Part shown: positions 44,980 through 54,260 of the stretch, piece after piece
Layout of the letters: each line of letters opens with the position of its first letter
Position numbering within the stretch: position 1 is the stretch's first letter
Source: an uncultured Granulosicoccus sp.
GTDB taxonomy: Bacteria; Pseudomonadota; Gammaproteobacteria; Granulosicoccales; Granulosicoccaceae
Assembly: GCA_947492525.1 (NCBI GenBank)
Contig: CANLNQ010000036.1
Coordinates: 1 to 63,843 of the forward strand
Direction of reading: 5' to 3'
Length of the DNA stretch: 63,843 nucleotides
Notes under the pieces: generated by a model
The model's database searches: none
What the model saw: only the letters and a program-made list of their open reading frames with translations
Told to the model about the DNA's origin: nothing
Program-made: the position numbers and the translations under genes

Positions 44980-45101
44980 TGCCGGGAGCTGCGCCCGGTT
45001 GCCTGAGCCTGATCGGCTGAAGCGACCGGGCTGGCGCCCACCGGGCTGCTCGCCACGCCATACTTATCCCTTGAACAAAATTCCAGAAGAGACTCGAATC
45101 C

Positions 45102-45761
45102 ATGCTCACTGAACAAGATTTGGCCGACATGGGCCTGCAGGCGACCATCGTGCGCCACCCCCTGGTCCAGCACAAGCTGACCCTGATGCGCCGCAAGGAG
45201 CAATCCTCCTCGGCGTTTCGCGCACTGTTGCGTGAGATCTCCTGGCTGCTGTGCTTCGAGGTCACCCGGGACCTGCCCCTGGTGCCCGAACCCATCGAAA
45301 CGCCGGTGCAGACCATGGATGCGCCTGTGCTCGAAGGGCGCAAGCTGGCCTTCATCTCCATTCTGCGTGCGGGCAATGGCATGCTGGACGGCATGCTCGA
45401 CGTGATTCCGTCCGCCCGAGTCGGTCATGTAGGCCTGTACCGCGATCCGGAGACGCTGCAGGCGGTCGAGTACTACTACAAGGTGCCCAACCACATGGAA
45501 GATCGCCTAATCGTGGTGGTTGATCCGATGCTGGCCACGGCCAATTCCGCCATTTCCGCAGTTCACCGTCTGAAGCAGGGTGGGGCGAAGAACATGCGCT
45601 TTGTCTGTCTCATCACGGCCCCCGAAGGTGTGCGGGCATTCAACGAAGCGCATCCGGATGTGCCCATCGTGACCGCCGCCGTGGATGAAAAGCTCAACGA
45701 TCACGGCTACATCGTGCCGGGTCTGGGCGACGCAGGCGATCGGATATTCGGCACCAAGTAA
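45102..45761 (+). CDS. upp: Uracil phosphoribosyltransferase
   Basis: The 219-residue enzyme converts uracil and PRPP to UMP for pyrimidine salvage. It has [60 protein letters not shown], the PRPP loop [13 protein letters not shown] and the uracil-binding C-terminus [15 protein letters not shown]. It is about ten residues longer at the N-terminus than usual; no better start is seen. No uraA permease is adjacent. Confidence 0.95.
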   Translation: MLTEQDLADMGLQATIVRHPLVQHKLTLMRRKEQSSSAFRALLREISWLLCFEVTRDLPLVPEPIETPVQTMDAPVLEGRKLAFISILRAGNGMLDGMLDVIPSARVGHVGLYRDPETLQAVEYYYKVPNHMEDRLIVVVDPMLATANSAISAVHRLKQGGAKNMRFVCLITAPEGVRAFNEAHPDVPIVTAAVDEKLNDHGYIVPGLGDAGDRIFGTK

Positions 45762-45825
45762 TTCCTGCCGGAACTCCACAGGCTTCCCCGGGCAACTTGC
45801 CATTCACCGTGCAACAGGTCAGATC

Positions 45826-47511
45826 ATGAACGAATTCGATTACATCATCGTCGGCGCCGGATCGGCCGGTTGCGTCCTGGCGGCGCGTCTGACAGAAGAC
45901 CCGTCGGTCAATGTGGCCCTGCTGGAAGCCGGTGGTGGTGATGGCAGTATCTTCATCCGCATGCCCACGGCGCTGTCCATTCCGATGAACATGCCCAAAT
46001 ACAACTGGGGTTATGAATCCGAGCCTGAAGAGGGGCTTGATGGACGACGTCTGGATTGTCCGCGTGGCAAGGTCATCGGCGGTTCGTCCTCCATCAATGG
46101 CATGGCCTTTGTCAGGGGACATGCCTGCGATATCGATGAATGGGAAGAATCCGGGGCCGCGGGCTGGAACTATGCCAACTGCCTGCCTTATTACAAGCGC
46201 ATGGAAAGCTGGTATCTGGGCCCCAACCGCTATCGTGGTGGTGATGGGCCGGTCGGGGTCAATACCGGTAACGATATGCGCCTCAACCCGCTGTATCAGG
46301 CCTTTATCGATGCCGGCCGGGATGCGGGCTATCCTTTCACGCCGGACTTCAATGCGTATCAGCAGGAAGGCTTCGGGCAGAAACACATGTCGGTGGCCAA
46401 TGGGCAACGGGCTTCCTCCTCGCGCGCCTACCTTGAGCCGATCAAGGGACGGCCCAATCTGAAGATCATTCCTCGCATCACCGTGGATCAGCTGATCATG
46501 GACGGACACCGGGCCATTGGTGTGCGTTACCGAACCGCCGGGCGGCAGATGAAGATCTTCACTCGAGGGGAGGTGATTCTCTCGGCAGGATCGATCGGCT
46601 CACCGAGCATTCTGCAGCGCTCGGGTATCGGCCCGGCCGAGGTACTTCAGGATGCGGGGGTGGGTGTGCGCATCGAATCGCCCGGGGTCGGTGCCAATCT
46701 GCAGGATCATCTGGAGGTCTATTTCCAGTATGAATGCACGCAGCCTGTGTCGCTGAACAGGGAATTGTCCCTGTGGCGCAAGGGGCTTATCGGTGCGCGC
46801 TGGCTGGCAACGCGTCAGGGCCTGGGGGCCACGAATCACTTCGAGTCCTGCGGATTCATCCGCACACGCGCCGGCCTGAAATCGCCCAATGTGCAATACC
46901 ACTTCCTGCCCGGCGCCATGCGCTATGACGGGCGTGCCGCCTTCGCTGGCGACGGCTTTCAGGTACACGTGGGGCCGAACAAGCCGCAAAGCCGCGGTCG
47001 TGTGGCCATTCGCTCCGAGGACCCCTTTGAAGCACCCAGTATCCGCTTCAACTACCTGCAGCACGAGCAGGACCGCCAGGACTGGCGTGACACCATTCGT
47101 CTGACGCGAGAGATACTGCAGCAGCCGTCGCTGTCACCCTTTCGCGGCAACGAGATCCAGCCGGGCTTCGATGTCGAGTCGGATGAAGCGATTGATCGCT
47201 GGGTCAAGGCCAATGTAGAGAGTGCCTATCATCCTTCCTGCACGGTCAAGATGGGCAGTGATGACGATCCCATGGCGGTACTCGACGAGCAGTGTCGGGT
47301 GCGCGGGGCGGACGGGCTGCGGGTGGTGGATTCATCGATCTTTCCGACCATCACCAATGGCAATCTGAATGCGCCGAGCATGATGGTGGGCGAGCGGGCC
47401 GCGGATCTGATTCGCGGAATGTCGCTGATGCCCAGCGATGCGCCTGTCTGGGAACCGGATGACTGGGAAACGGCTCAGCGCACGAGAACCGGGCACGATC
47501 GCAAGGCCTGA
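45826..47511 (+). CDS. GMC oxidoreductase, choline dehydrogenase-like
   Basis: The 561-residue flavoprotein begins [18 protein letters not shown] (FAD dinucleotide fold) and carries [35 protein letters not shown] and the C-terminal catalytic region [12 protein letters not shown] and [20 protein letters not shown] (active-site His and Asn). These resemble BetA, which oxidises choline to betaine aldehyde. However, no betB, betI or choline transporter is nearby, so another alcohol is possible. Start set at the ATG at 45826. A strong terminator follows. Confidence 0.85.
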   Translation: MNEFDYIIVGAGSAGCVLAARLTEDPSVNVALLEAGGGDGSIFIRMPTALSIPMNMPKYNWGYESEPEEGLDGRRLDCPRGKVIGGSSSINGMAFVRGHACDIDEWEESGAAGWNYANCLPYYKRMESWYLGPNRYRGGDGPVGVNTGNDMRLNPLYQAFIDAGRDAGYPFTPDFNAYQQEGFGQKHMSVANGQRASSSRAYLEPIKGRPNLKIIPRITVDQLIMDGHRAIGVRYRTAGRQMKIFTRGEVILSAGSIGSPSILQRSGIGPAEVLQDAGVGVRIESPGVGANLQDHLEVYFQYECTQPVSLNRELSLWRKGLIGARWLATRQGLGATNHFESCGFIRTRAGLKSPNVQYHFLPGAMRYDGRAAFAGDGFQVHVGPNKPQSRGRVAIRSEDPFEAPSIRFNYLQHEQDRQDWRDTIRLTREILQQPSLSPFRGNEIQPGFDVESDEAIDRWVKANVESAYHPSCTVKMGSDDDPMAVLDEQCRVRGADGLRVVDSSIFPTITNGNLNAPSMMVGERAADLIRGMSLMPSDAPVWEPDDWETAQRTRTGHDRKA

Positions 47512-47533
47512 CAGTCTCGTTGCCTGAAACGAA

Positions 47534-47562
47534 AAACGGCCCGCGAATGAGGCGGGCCGTTT
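47534..47562. terminator. Bidirectional terminator between the choline dehydrogenase-like and FKBP genes
   Basis: The stem AAACGGCCCGC / GCGGGCCGTTT (11 pairs) has A-rich and T-rich ends on opposite sides, so it can stop both convergent genes. Confidence 0.85.
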
Positions 47563-47612
47563 CGGGTCATGACGCCTGAGCGCGATGCTTCAGGCGACTT
47601 TCATGACCGGTA

Positions 47613-48287
47613 TCAGGATTTGATTTCAAGCAGTTCGACTTCGAATACCAGTGTCTCACCGGGTCCGATTGCCTGACCGGCACCACGTTCGCCGTAGGCC
47701 AGATCGGAAGGAATGACGAAGCGGTACTTGCTGCCGACGTTCATCAGCTGCAGACCTTCGGTCCAGCCGGGGATCACGCCCTTGAGAGGGAATGAAGCGG
47801 GTTCGCCACGGGCGATGGAGCTGTCGAACTCGGTGCCATCCATCAGTGTGCCAACGTAGTGAACGCTAACCGTGTCATCGGCTGTGGGCTTGGGGCCTTC
47901 GCCTTCTGACAGCACTTCGTACTGCAGGCCACTGTCGGTGACCATGACGCCTTCACGCGCCTTGTTCTCTTCGAGGAAGCTTGCGCCGGCTTGCTGCGCT
48001 TCGGCAGCGGCTTCAGCGGCGGCAGCCTGTTGCTGCTCCTGCAGAACCATCTGCGCTTCTTCCATGCTCAGGTCGGTTGCATCACCGGCAGCCTGGGCTT
48101 TCATGGCCTGAACCAGCAGATCGTAATCCACCTCGCCGTATTGCTTGATGACGCGTTCGCCAATCATCATGCCCAGCGCGTAACTGACCTTGGATTCAGG
48201 GGTGTCCAGCGCTGTGTCCTGCGCCATGGCTGGCATGGTGCCTGCGAGCAGGGCTGCCGTTGCTACGGCGTGTAGTGTTCGTTTCAT
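47613..48287 (-). CDS. fkpA: FkpA/Mip-type periplasmic peptidyl-prolyl isomerase
   Basis: The 224-residue protein has a signal peptide (MKRTLHAVATAALLAGTMPA), an N-terminal dimerisation region (ESKVSYALGMMIGERVI) and an Ala/Gln-rich long helix (about 90-115). A C-terminal FKBP domain follows (VSVHYVGTLMDGTEFDSS, FPLKGVIPGWTEGLQLM, YRFVIPSDLAYGERGAG). It assists folding of envelope proteins. I start at the ATG at 48287, since an earlier frame start would precede the leader with unrelated sequence. Confidence 0.93.
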   Translation of the reverse strand: MKRTLHAVATAALLAGTMPAMAQDTALDTPESKVSYALGMMIGERVIKQYGEVDYDLLVQAMKAQAAGDATDLSMEEAQMVLQEQQQAAAAEAAAEAQQAGASFLEENKAREGVMVTDSGLQYEVLSEGEGPKPTADDTVSVHYVGTLMDGTEFDSSIARGEPASFPLKGVIPGWTEGLQLMNVGSKYRFVIPSDLAYGERGAGQAIGPGETLVFEVELLEIKS

Positions 48288-48345
48288 CGGTCGATCGGGT
48301 CCTTGAGGTGTGAAAAGTGGTGCACGTATCAAACGACTCACTATG

Positions 48346-48753
48346 TCACAGATCAGCTCGATGCGCTCCTTTCAGACGGTTCTTCAAGGTGTCAAGATGT
48401 GAACCTTCGAAGGCGTCCAGATGGTTACGGCTACTGCTGGTCTTGACGACGCGTACGCTCGTTATCGTGTAGGCACGTTCGGACAGTAGCGATTCAATCT
48501 GGTTCTTCAAGTGATGAGGGTACATGGCAATGACATCACGCCGGTGGCCCTCGCAGTGATGATCGGCCCGCTTTCCCGCCAGCAGAACGGGCCCGCGATA
48601 CTGATCACTGTAGCGTTCGATGCAGCGCGTCCAGCGATTGACCGCGGCGTGCTGCTCATCGGGCTGCGGTGCGGGCTGCAGCGACGAACACCCGCCAAGC
48701 AGCGCTGCAATCAGCAATGACAATGCGACTTTCTTTTCCCTGTGGCCGTACAT
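48346..48753 (-). CDS. Small lipoprotein of unknown function
   Basis: The 135-residue product has a lipobox (SLLIAALLGGCSS). The mature part is basic and contains two extra cysteines (RCIERYSDQY, ADHHCEGHRRDV) that may form a disulfide, then NQIESLLSERAYTITSVRVVK. It starts at 48753 or at an ATG four codons upstream. It sits upstream of the FKBP gene on the same strand. I do not recognise a family. Confidence 0.55.
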   Translation of the reverse strand: MYGHREKKVALSLLIAALLGGCSSLQPAPQPDEQHAAVNRWTRCIERYSDQYRGPVLLAGKRADHHCEGHRRDVIAMYPHHLKNQIESLLSERAYTITSVRVVKTSSSRNHLDAFEGSHLDTLKNRLKGAHRADL

Positions 48754-49012
48754 CCCCACCCCCATTCTGACAACACGGACAGGTTGTCAGCGCTATCGAA
48801 AAATCAATCAATTTCAGGCTGATGAGGATGCTATCGGCGCAGCCAATCGTTTTTCGAGGCGTGCCTCTCGATCGTGATCGACAGGTCAGGGGATTCAGGT
48901 GAATTTGTGTGGCAGTTGGCAGGAAACGGGCGGAAAAGCGCATGAGCAGGGCGCTTGCGGATGTTTCAAAATTGTAGACAAGGATTGGTTTGTGAAGCAG
49001 TCGACGCTGCGG

Positions 49013-49975
49013 TCAGCGCCCCTTGGCGGCCTTGTTGCGCGCTCGTCTGGCATCGCGCTCGGCAGTTTTCTTCTGCTTGCGCTGTTCGCGTTTGGCCTCG
49101 ATCTCGGCCAGTCGTTTCTCGGTTGCGGCCTGTTCCTGTTCACGCATGGCCGGTGTCTCCAGCGTCATGCCACCCAGCTGGCCGGCACGAAATTCGGACA
49201 ACAACAGGCGTCCGGCACGATCGAAATCCACCAGGCCGCCACCACCCAGGCAGCCACGGACCCGGCCGATGGCCTCCAGAGTCTGCACACTGTCCGTCAA
49301 GGGCAATTCACAGCCGTAGCGCGCCTCCAGTTGTGCACCATAGTGCTCACACAGATGGTCCAGTAGCCAGGCGGCCACTTCGCCACTGTCCATGGCGGTA
49401 TCACGCACCGCGCCGGTGGCTGCGAGGCGATAGCCGCTGGCCTCGTTCTCCACCTTGGGCCAGAGTACGCCGGGTGTGTCGCGCAGCCGCCAGTTTTCGC
49501 TCAGCGTGATCAGCTGCTGCTGCTTGGTAATGGCCGGCTCGTTGCCGGTCTTGGCGATGACACGTCCGGCCAGCTTGTTGATCAGCGTGGATTTGCCCAC
49601 ATTGGGAATACCCACCACCATGGCCACATAGGGTTTCAGGCGTGGCGAGCTTGGCGCCGGTACCAGCGCCTTGAGCCGCTGCGGGATATCGCGCACGGCA
49701 CCGGGCTCATTGGCGGAAATGGCCATGGCGTCGCGCTTTTCATTGCCGCCGAGCAGGGCCAGCCACTCGGCCGTCAAGGCCGGGTCTGCCAGATCTGCCT
49801 TCGTCAGCACGCGCAGCTGGGGCTTGTCGGCGGCGATATCGCCGAGCATGGGATTCTCGCTACTCCAGGGGATGCGGGCGTCGAGCACCTCCAGAATCAC
49901 GTCGACTTCCGGCAGCACCTTGGCCATGTCTTTCCTGGCCTTGTGCATATGTCCGGGAAACCACTGGATGGCCAT
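49013..49975 (-). CDS. RbgA/YlqF-type ribosome assembly GTPase
   Basis: The 320-residue protein is a circularly permuted GTPase: the G4 motif LTKADL at about 57-62 precedes G1 GIPNVGKSTLINKL and G3 DTPG. The N-terminus IQWFPGHMHKARK is diagnostic of YlqF/RbgA. RbgA helps late 50S subunit maturation. A Lys/Arg/Glu-rich tail (about 285-320) can bind RNA. Its start overlaps the cvfB-like stop (TGATG), so the two are coupled. Confidence 0.92.
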   Translation of the reverse strand: MAIQWFPGHMHKARKDMAKVLPEVDVILEVLDARIPWSSENPMLGDIAADKPQLRVLTKADLADPALTAEWLALLGGNEKRDAMAISANEPGAVRDIPQRLKALVPAPSSPRLKPYVAMVVGIPNVGKSTLINKLAGRVIAKTGNEPAITKQQQLITLSENWRLRDTPGVLWPKVENEASGYRLAATGAVRDTAMDSGEVAAWLLDHLCEHYGAQLEARYGCELPLTDSVQTLEAIGRVRGCLGGGGLVDFDRAGRLLLSEFRAGQLGGMTLETPAMREQEQAATEKRLAEIEAKREQRKQKKTAERDARRARNKAAKGR

Positions 49976-51087
49976 CAGTGACGATCCTTTTTGCCGGAAG
50001 GCTTTCTACCGCTACTGCTACCGCCGCTGCCACTGCCACCGCTATTGCTATTGCCACTGCGCGGCTTGGCGTTCTTCCACGGGTTTCTGTCGCCCGAGGC
50101 ATTGCCACTATGCTGCTTGCCCCTGGCCTGAGGTGCGGCTGCCTTTGCACCGGATGCTGGCGCAGGAGCGGAAGTCGGGGCAGAAGTTGAAGCCGAAGTT
50201 GAAGGCGAAGTTGAATGCGAAGTTGAAGGCGAAGTTGAAGGCGAAGTTACCGCGGCGGACGGATCAGCCAGTTCGATATGCTCGGCATGAATCACGATGC
50301 GCCGTTCCCGATACAAGGTACTCAGCGCCTTCTTGAAGTTCTTCTTGCTGACCTTGAACAGCGCCTGGATGGCTTCGGGTGAGCTCTTGTCGCTCAGTTC
50401 GCAGACACCATCGTTCTCCTGCAGATAGCTGATGATGGCATCGGAGAGTTCCGGCTGCAGTGCCTTGCTCAAGGGCTGCAACGACAGATCGATCCGGCCG
50501 TCGTGGCGCAGGCGCTTGATATAGCCCTTGTGTTCTTCGCCGACTCGGATGTTCTGAAAGATCTCATCCTTGTACAGCAGACCCAGGGCCCGGTTGTCGA
50601 CCACCGCCTTCAGGCCCAGATCCGTTCGCTGGTAGATCAGCAGGGAAACTTCCTGCCAGGGCCGGAAGTCATCGGCAATCTCCGGCAGATGGTGATCCAG
50701 ACGGCTGGTGGCCGCCAGGCGACCACTCTTGTCCAGATAGACCAGCACGCTTTCATGACGACCGATTTCCAGCGGACGACGCTGTTCGGCGAAGGGCAGC
50801 AGCAGGTTCTTGCTCAGGCCCCAGTCCAGAAAGGCTCCGGCGTTGGTGATGTCCACCACCTTCAGGGAAGCGCACTGATCCCGCTCCACCAGCGGTTGAC
50901 GGGTGGTTGCCAGCGGCTTGCCGGAAGCGTCGACGAAGATGAAGACAGAGAGGCTGTCACCGGCTTCCAGCGACGCATCCGCTTCGTCGACGGGCAGGGG
51001 AACCGTTACGCCATCACCACCATCGAGCAGCAGGATATTGCGATTGCGTTCCAGAACCGTGAGTTCTTGTGTATGACCGATTTGCAT
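49975..51087 (-). CDS. CvfB/YitL-type S1-domain RNA-binding protein with low-complexity tail
   Basis: Residues about 1-275 match CvfB: repeated S1-like OB folds (NAGAFLDWGLSKNLLLPF, GYIKRLRHDGRIDLSLQP) and a C-terminal winged-helix-like domain (SKKNFKKALSTLYRERRI). CvfB-like proteins bind RNA and modulate gene expression in some firmicutes; the gammaproteobacterial role is unclear. The extra tail of about 90 residues is unusual: a (Thr-Ser-x-Ser)n block, an Ala/Pro stretch and a Gly/Ser/Arg-rich end. The first block is encoded by 12-base repeats. Coupling to the RbgA-like gene suggests a ribosome-related role. Confidence 0.85.
   Translation of the reverse strand: MQIGHTQELTVLERNRNILLLDGGDGVTVPLPVDEADASLEAGDSLSVFIFVDASGKPLATTRQPLVERDQCASLKVVDITNAGAFLDWGLSKNLLLPFAEQRRPLEIGRHESVLVYLDKSGRLAATSRLDHHLPEIADDFRPWQEVSLLIYQRTDLGLKAVVDNRALGLLYKDEIFQNIRVGEEHKGYIKRLRHDGRIDLSLQPLSKALQPELSDAIISYLQENDGVCELSDKSSPEAIQALFKVSKKNFKKALSTLYRERRIVIHAEHIELADPSAAVTSPSTSPSTSHSTSPSTSASTSAPTSAPAPASGAKAAAPQARGKQHSGNASGDRNPWKNAKPRSGNSNSGGSGSGGSSSGRKPSGKKDRH
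50171..50250 (-). repeat. Twelve-base tandem repeat in the cvfB-like gene
   Basis: GAAGTTGAAGGC-type units (plus-strand reading) are repeated about six times, coding Thr-Ser-Pro-Ser and variants with His or Ala. They lie in the disordered tail beyond the conserved domains. Confidence 0.9.
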
Positions 51088-51190
51088 GATGTGCGCAGTG
51101 TAGGCGTGTGCAACGTGGGATGCTACTACGTCGTGTCAATGATGCGGTTAAGATGGCGTCTGTTTTGTTACTGGTTGAACCCTGCGTACC

Positions 51191-52348
51191 GTGTCCCGTC
51201 CTGTTACCCCCTCATCAAGCGAATCCGATAGCCCGGAACCGATGCCGCCCACATCCGTGAAGGCGAACGGCACTGTGCCTGATCACGGCAGCGCCAATAT
51301 CGTGCTGGCGCCGATGGAAGGGGTCATTGACGCTCCCATGCGACGACTGTTGACCGGTCTGGGGGGATATACGCGCTGCGTCACGGAATTCGTGCGGGTG
51401 ACCAATGTGCTGTTGCCGGAGCGTGTATTCCTGCGTCTGTGCCCGGAGCTGGAAACGGGTGGTTGTACCGAGCATGGCGTGCCGGTCTATACCCAGCTGC
51501 TGGGCAGCCAGCCCGAGGTACTGGCGATCAACGCCCGACGCGCGGTGGCCATGGGGGCACCGGGCGTGGATCTGAACTTCGGCTGCCCGGCGAAGACGGT
51601 CAACAACAGCATGGGCGGTTCGATTCTGCTGCGAGAGCCTGATCAGGTGGCCATGATCGTCAGGCAGGTGCGCGATGCCGTACCGGCCGAAATTCCGGTG
51701 ACGGCCAAGATTCGTCTGGGCTATGACAACAGCGATGCGCTGGCCGAGATCGTGGGTGGCATTCGGGAAGCGGGTGCGACCGAGCTGGCCATTCATGCGC
51801 GCACCAAGTTCGACGGTTACAAGCCACCTGCCTGGTGGCGTGAAGTGGCTGCGGTGGTAAGCAGCGATGATGACAACACCTATATCAATGGTGAGATCTG
51901 GACCGTGGAGGATAGTCTGGCTGCGCGGCAGGCCAGTGGATGCCGGCACCTGATGCTGGGGCGTGGTGCCTTGTCGGCACCGGATCTGGCGCAGCGTATC
52001 CGCCAGGCGGACCTGCAAGTCTTGAAGTCTGGCGCGGCGGGCAGCGAGCCGTCCAGCCCAGCCAGTGCGCCGTCGGCGGATGACGAGACCGCGCAGCCCA
52101 TGTCCTGGATCGCTGTTTCCCATCATGTGGAAGCGCAGTTTCTACGCTCGGACAGTCAGAGCCCGCGACATGTCGGCAACCGCACCAAGCAGTGGCTGGC
52201 CTATCTGAAGCGCAGCTATCCGGAGGCCAACGACCTGTTTGCCCGCATTCGTCAGCAGCGCGAAGTGGATCCGATCGTGAGGGCCTTTGCCGAGCATCGG
52301 GAGCATCTGGCTACCGAGCAGCCTCTGATGTTATCTGCCAGCGCTTGA
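51191..52348 (+). CDS. dusC: tRNA-dihydrouridine synthase, DusC type
   Basis: The 385-residue FMN enzyme shows LAPMEGVIDAPMRRLL, the catalytic NFGCPAKTVNNS with Cys and Lys/Thr, MGGSILL, HARTKFDGYKPPAWW and MLGRGAL. A C-terminal helical domain (VGNRTKQWLAYLKRSYPEAN) is typical of DusC, which makes dihydrouridine 16. The GTG start adds about 35 poorly conserved N-terminal residues, and a start nearer residue 18 is possible. An Ala/Ser/Pro-rich insert near 280-298 sits between the barrel and the C-terminal domain. Confidence 0.9.
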   Translation: MSRPVTPSSSESDSPEPMPPTSVKANGTVPDHGSANIVLAPMEGVIDAPMRRLLTGLGGYTRCVTEFVRVTNVLLPERVFLRLCPELETGGCTEHGVPVYTQLLGSQPEVLAINARRAVAMGAPGVDLNFGCPAKTVNNSMGGSILLREPDQVAMIVRQVRDAVPAEIPVTAKIRLGYDNSDALAEIVGGIREAGATELAIHARTKFDGYKPPAWWREVAAVVSSDDDNTYINGEIWTVEDSLAARQASGCRHLMLGRGALSAPDLAQRIRQADLQVLKSGAAGSEPSSPASAPSADDETAQPMSWIAVSHHVEAQFLRSDSQSPRHVGNRTKQWLAYLKRSYPEANDLFARIRQQREVDPIVRAFAEHREHLATEQPLMLSASA

Positions 52349-52417
52349 CTGCTTTTCATATGAACTGCAGTGAAGCTGCGGCACACCCGCTTCCAGAAAG
52401 TCGGAGGTGCATCATAG

Positions 52418-52535
52418 GCGCTTCAAATGCGTTTCGGAGGCTCTTCGGAGCGCATCAGTGGCGCTTCAGAGACGGCTTCAAATGCGCTTCAGAGGCACAC
52501 TTCCAGAGGCACTTCAGAGGCACTTCAGAGGCACG
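52418..52535. repeat. Eleven-to-twelve-base degenerate tandem repeat, intergenic
   Basis: Variants of GCGCTTCAAATGC and AGGCACTTCAG recur about nine times in the gap between the convergent dusC and DUF6279 genes. The last units (AGGCACTTCAG) are identical copies. No open frame uses them. Confidence 0.8.
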
Positions 52536-52573
52536 GCACAGGCAATGCCAATGTGCCGCTGGCGAGGCACTGC

Positions 52574-53554
52574 TCAGCCTGCGCTGCCGCCCGTTGGCTC
52601 GACCTGACAGCCCACCTCGGGATCCCGGCTCGCCTGCACCGACGGCGTGTATTGCGAGATTGTCTGCAGCGTGTTGCCCATGGCGGATAGCCACTGGCTG
52701 GCCTGGCGCCGTTGCCCCTGGCTCAGGCTGCCAACCAGATCCAGTACGGTGTTCTGCCACAGATCGCGATTGGCCTGCCACTGTTTCGGGTAATTGCTCT
52801 CCAGCAGCGACCACAAGGTATCCATGTGGTCTTCCAGCCTGGATTCGTAGTTCTCGATTTCCTGTTGTCTGGCCAGATTGAACAGACGCCGGTTCCAGCG
52901 ATCGGACAGGGTGTAGTACTGCTGGCGCAGGCTAATCTGCTTTTCAAGACTGTCGCGCAGCATGCGGCGCTGTTGCGTGTTCAGGTCGATCTGGATGCGG
53001 CCGAGCCATTTGTCCAACCGTTCCAGCCGGAACTCCACGCGCTCCTCCGGCGTACGCGAGGCGTAGCGTTCGCGATTCTTGCGGCGTTCGCTGTGAAAGC
53101 GGCGCTCGATGCGGATGAGTTGCTCATCGCTGAGGGTGCGTACCGTGTCGGCCATGAAGTTGGCCGGATAGCACTGTCGCGCTTTCAGGGAGTAGGCTTC
53201 GGCGGTTTGCATCCAGGATTTCACATCACTGGCCGTTGTTGCGCCCGGTTGAGCGATGGAGCCCGCAATTTCTTTCAGCAGGGATGCGTAACGAGGCAGC
53301 TCGGATTGCCGATGCCAGACATGAAAGGTGGAGAGTGCCTCTTCAAAGGCCGCGGTCTGTTCGTCGTTGAAATCCCCCAGCTTGTGGAATTCCGAACGGA
53401 TGCGATCATCCAGGCGATTGTAGAGCGGGCTGATGATCAGCTTGCTGTTGGTGCAGGCCGAGAGCAGCAATACAAACCCCAGCAACACGGAAATACTGCA
53501 CCAGTGCACAGATGGCCGCCGTGTGTCCCGTTGCTTGCGTGTAGTGGTTATCAT
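52574..53554 (-). CDS. DUF6279-family lipoprotein
   Basis: The 326-residue protein has a lipobox (LLGFVLLLSACTN) and a long, all-helical, charged mature part. Features include LIISPLYNRLDDRIRSEFHK, DEQTAAFEEALSTFHVWHRQ, ERRFHSERRKNRERYASR and RLEDHMDTLWSLLESNYPKQ. This matches the DUF6279 lipoproteins common in gammaproteobacteria. The opening sequence after the Cys (YxRLD) is the family hallmark. Function unknown; likely periplasmic and membrane-anchored. Confidence 0.85.
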   Translation of the reverse strand: MITTTRKQRDTRRPSVHWCSISVLLGFVLLLSACTNSKLIISPLYNRLDDRIRSEFHKLGDFNDEQTAAFEEALSTFHVWHRQSELPRYASLLKEIAGSIAQPGATTASDVKSWMQTAEAYSLKARQCYPANFMADTVRTLSDEQLIRIERRFHSERRKNRERYASRTPEERVEFRLERLDKWLGRIQIDLNTQQRRMLRDSLEKQISLRQQYYTLSDRWNRRLFNLARQQEIENYESRLEDHMDTLWSLLESNYPKQWQANRDLWQNTVLDLVGSLSQGQRRQASQWLSAMGNTLQTISQYTPSVQASRDPEVGCQVEPTGGSAG

Positions 53555-53646
53555 GAGGCCAGCAGTTTACAAGGTGCTGCCGGGATAGTCGCCTGCGCAG
53601 TACCCACATCGACAGTGATCCTGTCGTGAATTCGGAGAAAACAAGC

Positions 53647-54168
53647 ATGTCCGACGATCAGTCCCCCGAGCAGGCCGCAGCGACCGCTGGCCCGGGTACG
53701 GTAGTGGCGTTTCATTACGATCTTTACGATGGCAAGGCGCAAAAGCTGGAATCCTCGAAAGCCGGTAATCCTGTGCTGTGTCTGTACGGGGAACGCGGCG
53801 TTCTGTTGCCATTGCAGGAGGCCTTTGTGGGCAAGGTGGCTGGCGATGATTTCTCTATCACCATCCCGCACGAAAAGGCCTATGGCAGACGCTACCCCGA
53901 ACGCAAACAGCGCTTGTCCAGAAAGAAGATAGACGGTGGCAAGCAGCAGACGTTCCGTGTCGGGCAGATAATCACATTACGGGGTGAACAGGGACCTTCA
54001 CCGGCCACCATTACCAAGGTGGGCAAGTTCAATATCGATCTGGACATGAACCATCCGCTGGCCGGTGTCGATCTGACCTTCGATATCGAGATCGTGTCGA
54101 TTCGTGAAGCCACAGCCGAGGAGCGGGCGCATGGTCATGCCCACGGTGTGGGTGGCCATCAGCACTGA
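53647..54168 (+). CDS. SlyD-like FKBP peptidyl-prolyl isomerase
   Basis: The 173-residue cytoplasmic FKBP has the IF (insert-in-flap) domain: VVAFHYDLYDGKAQKLESS, PVLCLYGERGVLLPLQEAFV, IPHEKAYGRRYPER and HPLAGVDLTFDIEIVSI. The His-rich tail (HGHAHGVGGHQH) is like the metal-binding tail of SlyD. Catalytic-site HPLAG is kept. The ATG at 53647 has GGAG nine bases upstream. The basic stretch KQRLSRKKIDGG in the flap is unusual. Confidence 0.88.
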   Translation: MSDDQSPEQAAATAGPGTVVAFHYDLYDGKAQKLESSKAGNPVLCLYGERGVLLPLQEAFVGKVAGDDFSITIPHEKAYGRRYPERKQRLSRKKIDGGKQQTFRVGQIITLRGEQGPSPATITKVGKFNIDLDMNHPLAGVDLTFDIEIVSIREATAEERAHGHAHGVGGHQH

Positions 54169-54260
54169 GGTTCATCGGCGGTGACGCCGGGTTCGTCAGA
54201 GTCCGGCGGTGCACAGCGCGATCTGTTCGCTATTCATGAAAACACGGGAGCATCGGTGAT

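Noticed and set aside
45826..47511. Complete glycine betaine synthesis locus
   Set aside because: No betB, betI or choline transporter is near; only a choline dehydrogenase-like GMC enzyme can be supported.
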